DNA of 7,460 bases from Barnesiella sp. (GTDB taxonomy: Bacteria > Bacteroidota > Bacteroidia > Bacteroidales > Muribaculaceae): the NCBI GenBank assembly GCA_014801065.1, contig JAAVEX010000015.1:2781-10240 (forward strand). The letters are read 5' to 3'. Both the position numbers and the translations under genes were made by a program. Each line of letters opens with the position of its first letter. Position 1 is the first letter of the stretch. The notes under the pieces were generated by a model that did not search any database, was not told the DNA's origin, and saw nothing but the letters and a program-made list of their open reading frames with translations. Positions 7,185-7,460 of the stretch are shown one piece after another.

Positions 7185-7460
7185 AGAAATGGATTTCAGG
7201 CATATTGTTGATTGTGTTGATGCTCTTCGTAGGGCGTCCGGCTGTTCATGCTGTTGATGAGGTTAAACCGTTGTGGATTGGTGATGAGGTTTTTATCGGT
7301 CAGAAGGAAGATAATCCCATCATAATCCGTGGAGATTCAATGGGGTTTGAAATATCTGACACTGTTAACACCTTTGAATGGTCATTGCATAAATTTTACC
7401 CCGACACTATCCATTACTTATTGCACCTCGAGCAGTCGATGCCTGTTCTAATCACTACGC
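7181..7460 (+). CDS. Exported protein of unknown function, cut by the right edge
   Basis: Ninety-three codons are visible. The ATG at 7181 overlaps the stop of the preceding RHS-type gene in an ATGA arrangement, which suggests coupled translation and one transcript. A typical Sec signal peptide is present: MKKW, a long hydrophobic core ILLIVLMLFVG, then PAVHA with a likely cut after residue 24; no lipobox. The mature part contains PLWIGDEVFIGQ, IIIRGDSMGFEI and FEWSLHKFYPD, an alternation of short strands with a central tryptophan that would suit an Ig-like or PKD-like beta-sandwich, but I cannot assign a family. In Bacteroidota the gene after this kind of RHS protein is often a large further RHS/YD-repeat protein with an amino-terminal beta domain, so this may be the start of one; that is inference from memory of gene order. 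The real length and carboxyl end lie outside the window. Confidence 0.78.
   Translation, partial: MKKWISGILLIVLMLFVGRPAVHAVDEVKPLWIGDEVFIGQKEDNPIIIRGDSMGFEISDTVNTFEWSLHKFYPDTIHYLLHLEQSMPVLITT

Overview
The window looks like chromosome of a member of Bacteroidota, most likely order Bacteroidales (my guess is a Muribaculaceae- or Bacteroides-like gut anaerobe). Supporting signs are a Bacteroidota-type serine hydroxymethyltransferase with an extended segment after the PLP lysine, a pyrB-pyrI pair with typical Bacteroidales wording, two exact matches to the Bacteroidota -7 promoter element (TAnnTTTG), and an RHS/YD-repeat secreted protein of a kind common in this phylum.

Left half (1-2993, minus strand): a tightly packed housekeeping run read right to left as pyrB (aspartate carbamoyltransferase catalytic chain), pyrI (regulatory chain), a flavin-reductase-domain protein, and glyA, which runs off the left edge. 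Gaps are 2, 4 and 24 bp and I see no internal terminator or -7 element, so this is probably one operon linking pyrimidine synthesis with one-carbon/glycine metabolism. GC in sampled lines is about 55-57%.

Middle (2994-3202): a divergent intergenic region holding one promoter for each direction. Both have the same layout, TTG-N21-TAAWTTTG. Their positions favour an ATG start at 2993 for pyrB and an ATG start at 3203 for the first rightward gene.

Right half (3203-7460, plus strand): an accessory-looking, more AT-rich cassette of three genes, each beginning with a signal peptide. The first is a 368-aa exported protein of unknown function with a C-terminal beta-rich domain resembling type IX secretion sorting domains. 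The second is a 953-aa RHS/YD-repeat-type protein with an SpvB-like amino end and one clear YD repeat near its end, but no RHS core and no toxin tip. The third overlaps the second by ATGA; it is an exported protein cut by the right edge. Spacing (13 bp, then a 4-bp overlap) suggests co-transcription. The products are probably exported surface or secreted partners. What they do cannot be told from this window. No RNA genes, CRISPR arrays or insertion sequences were seen.
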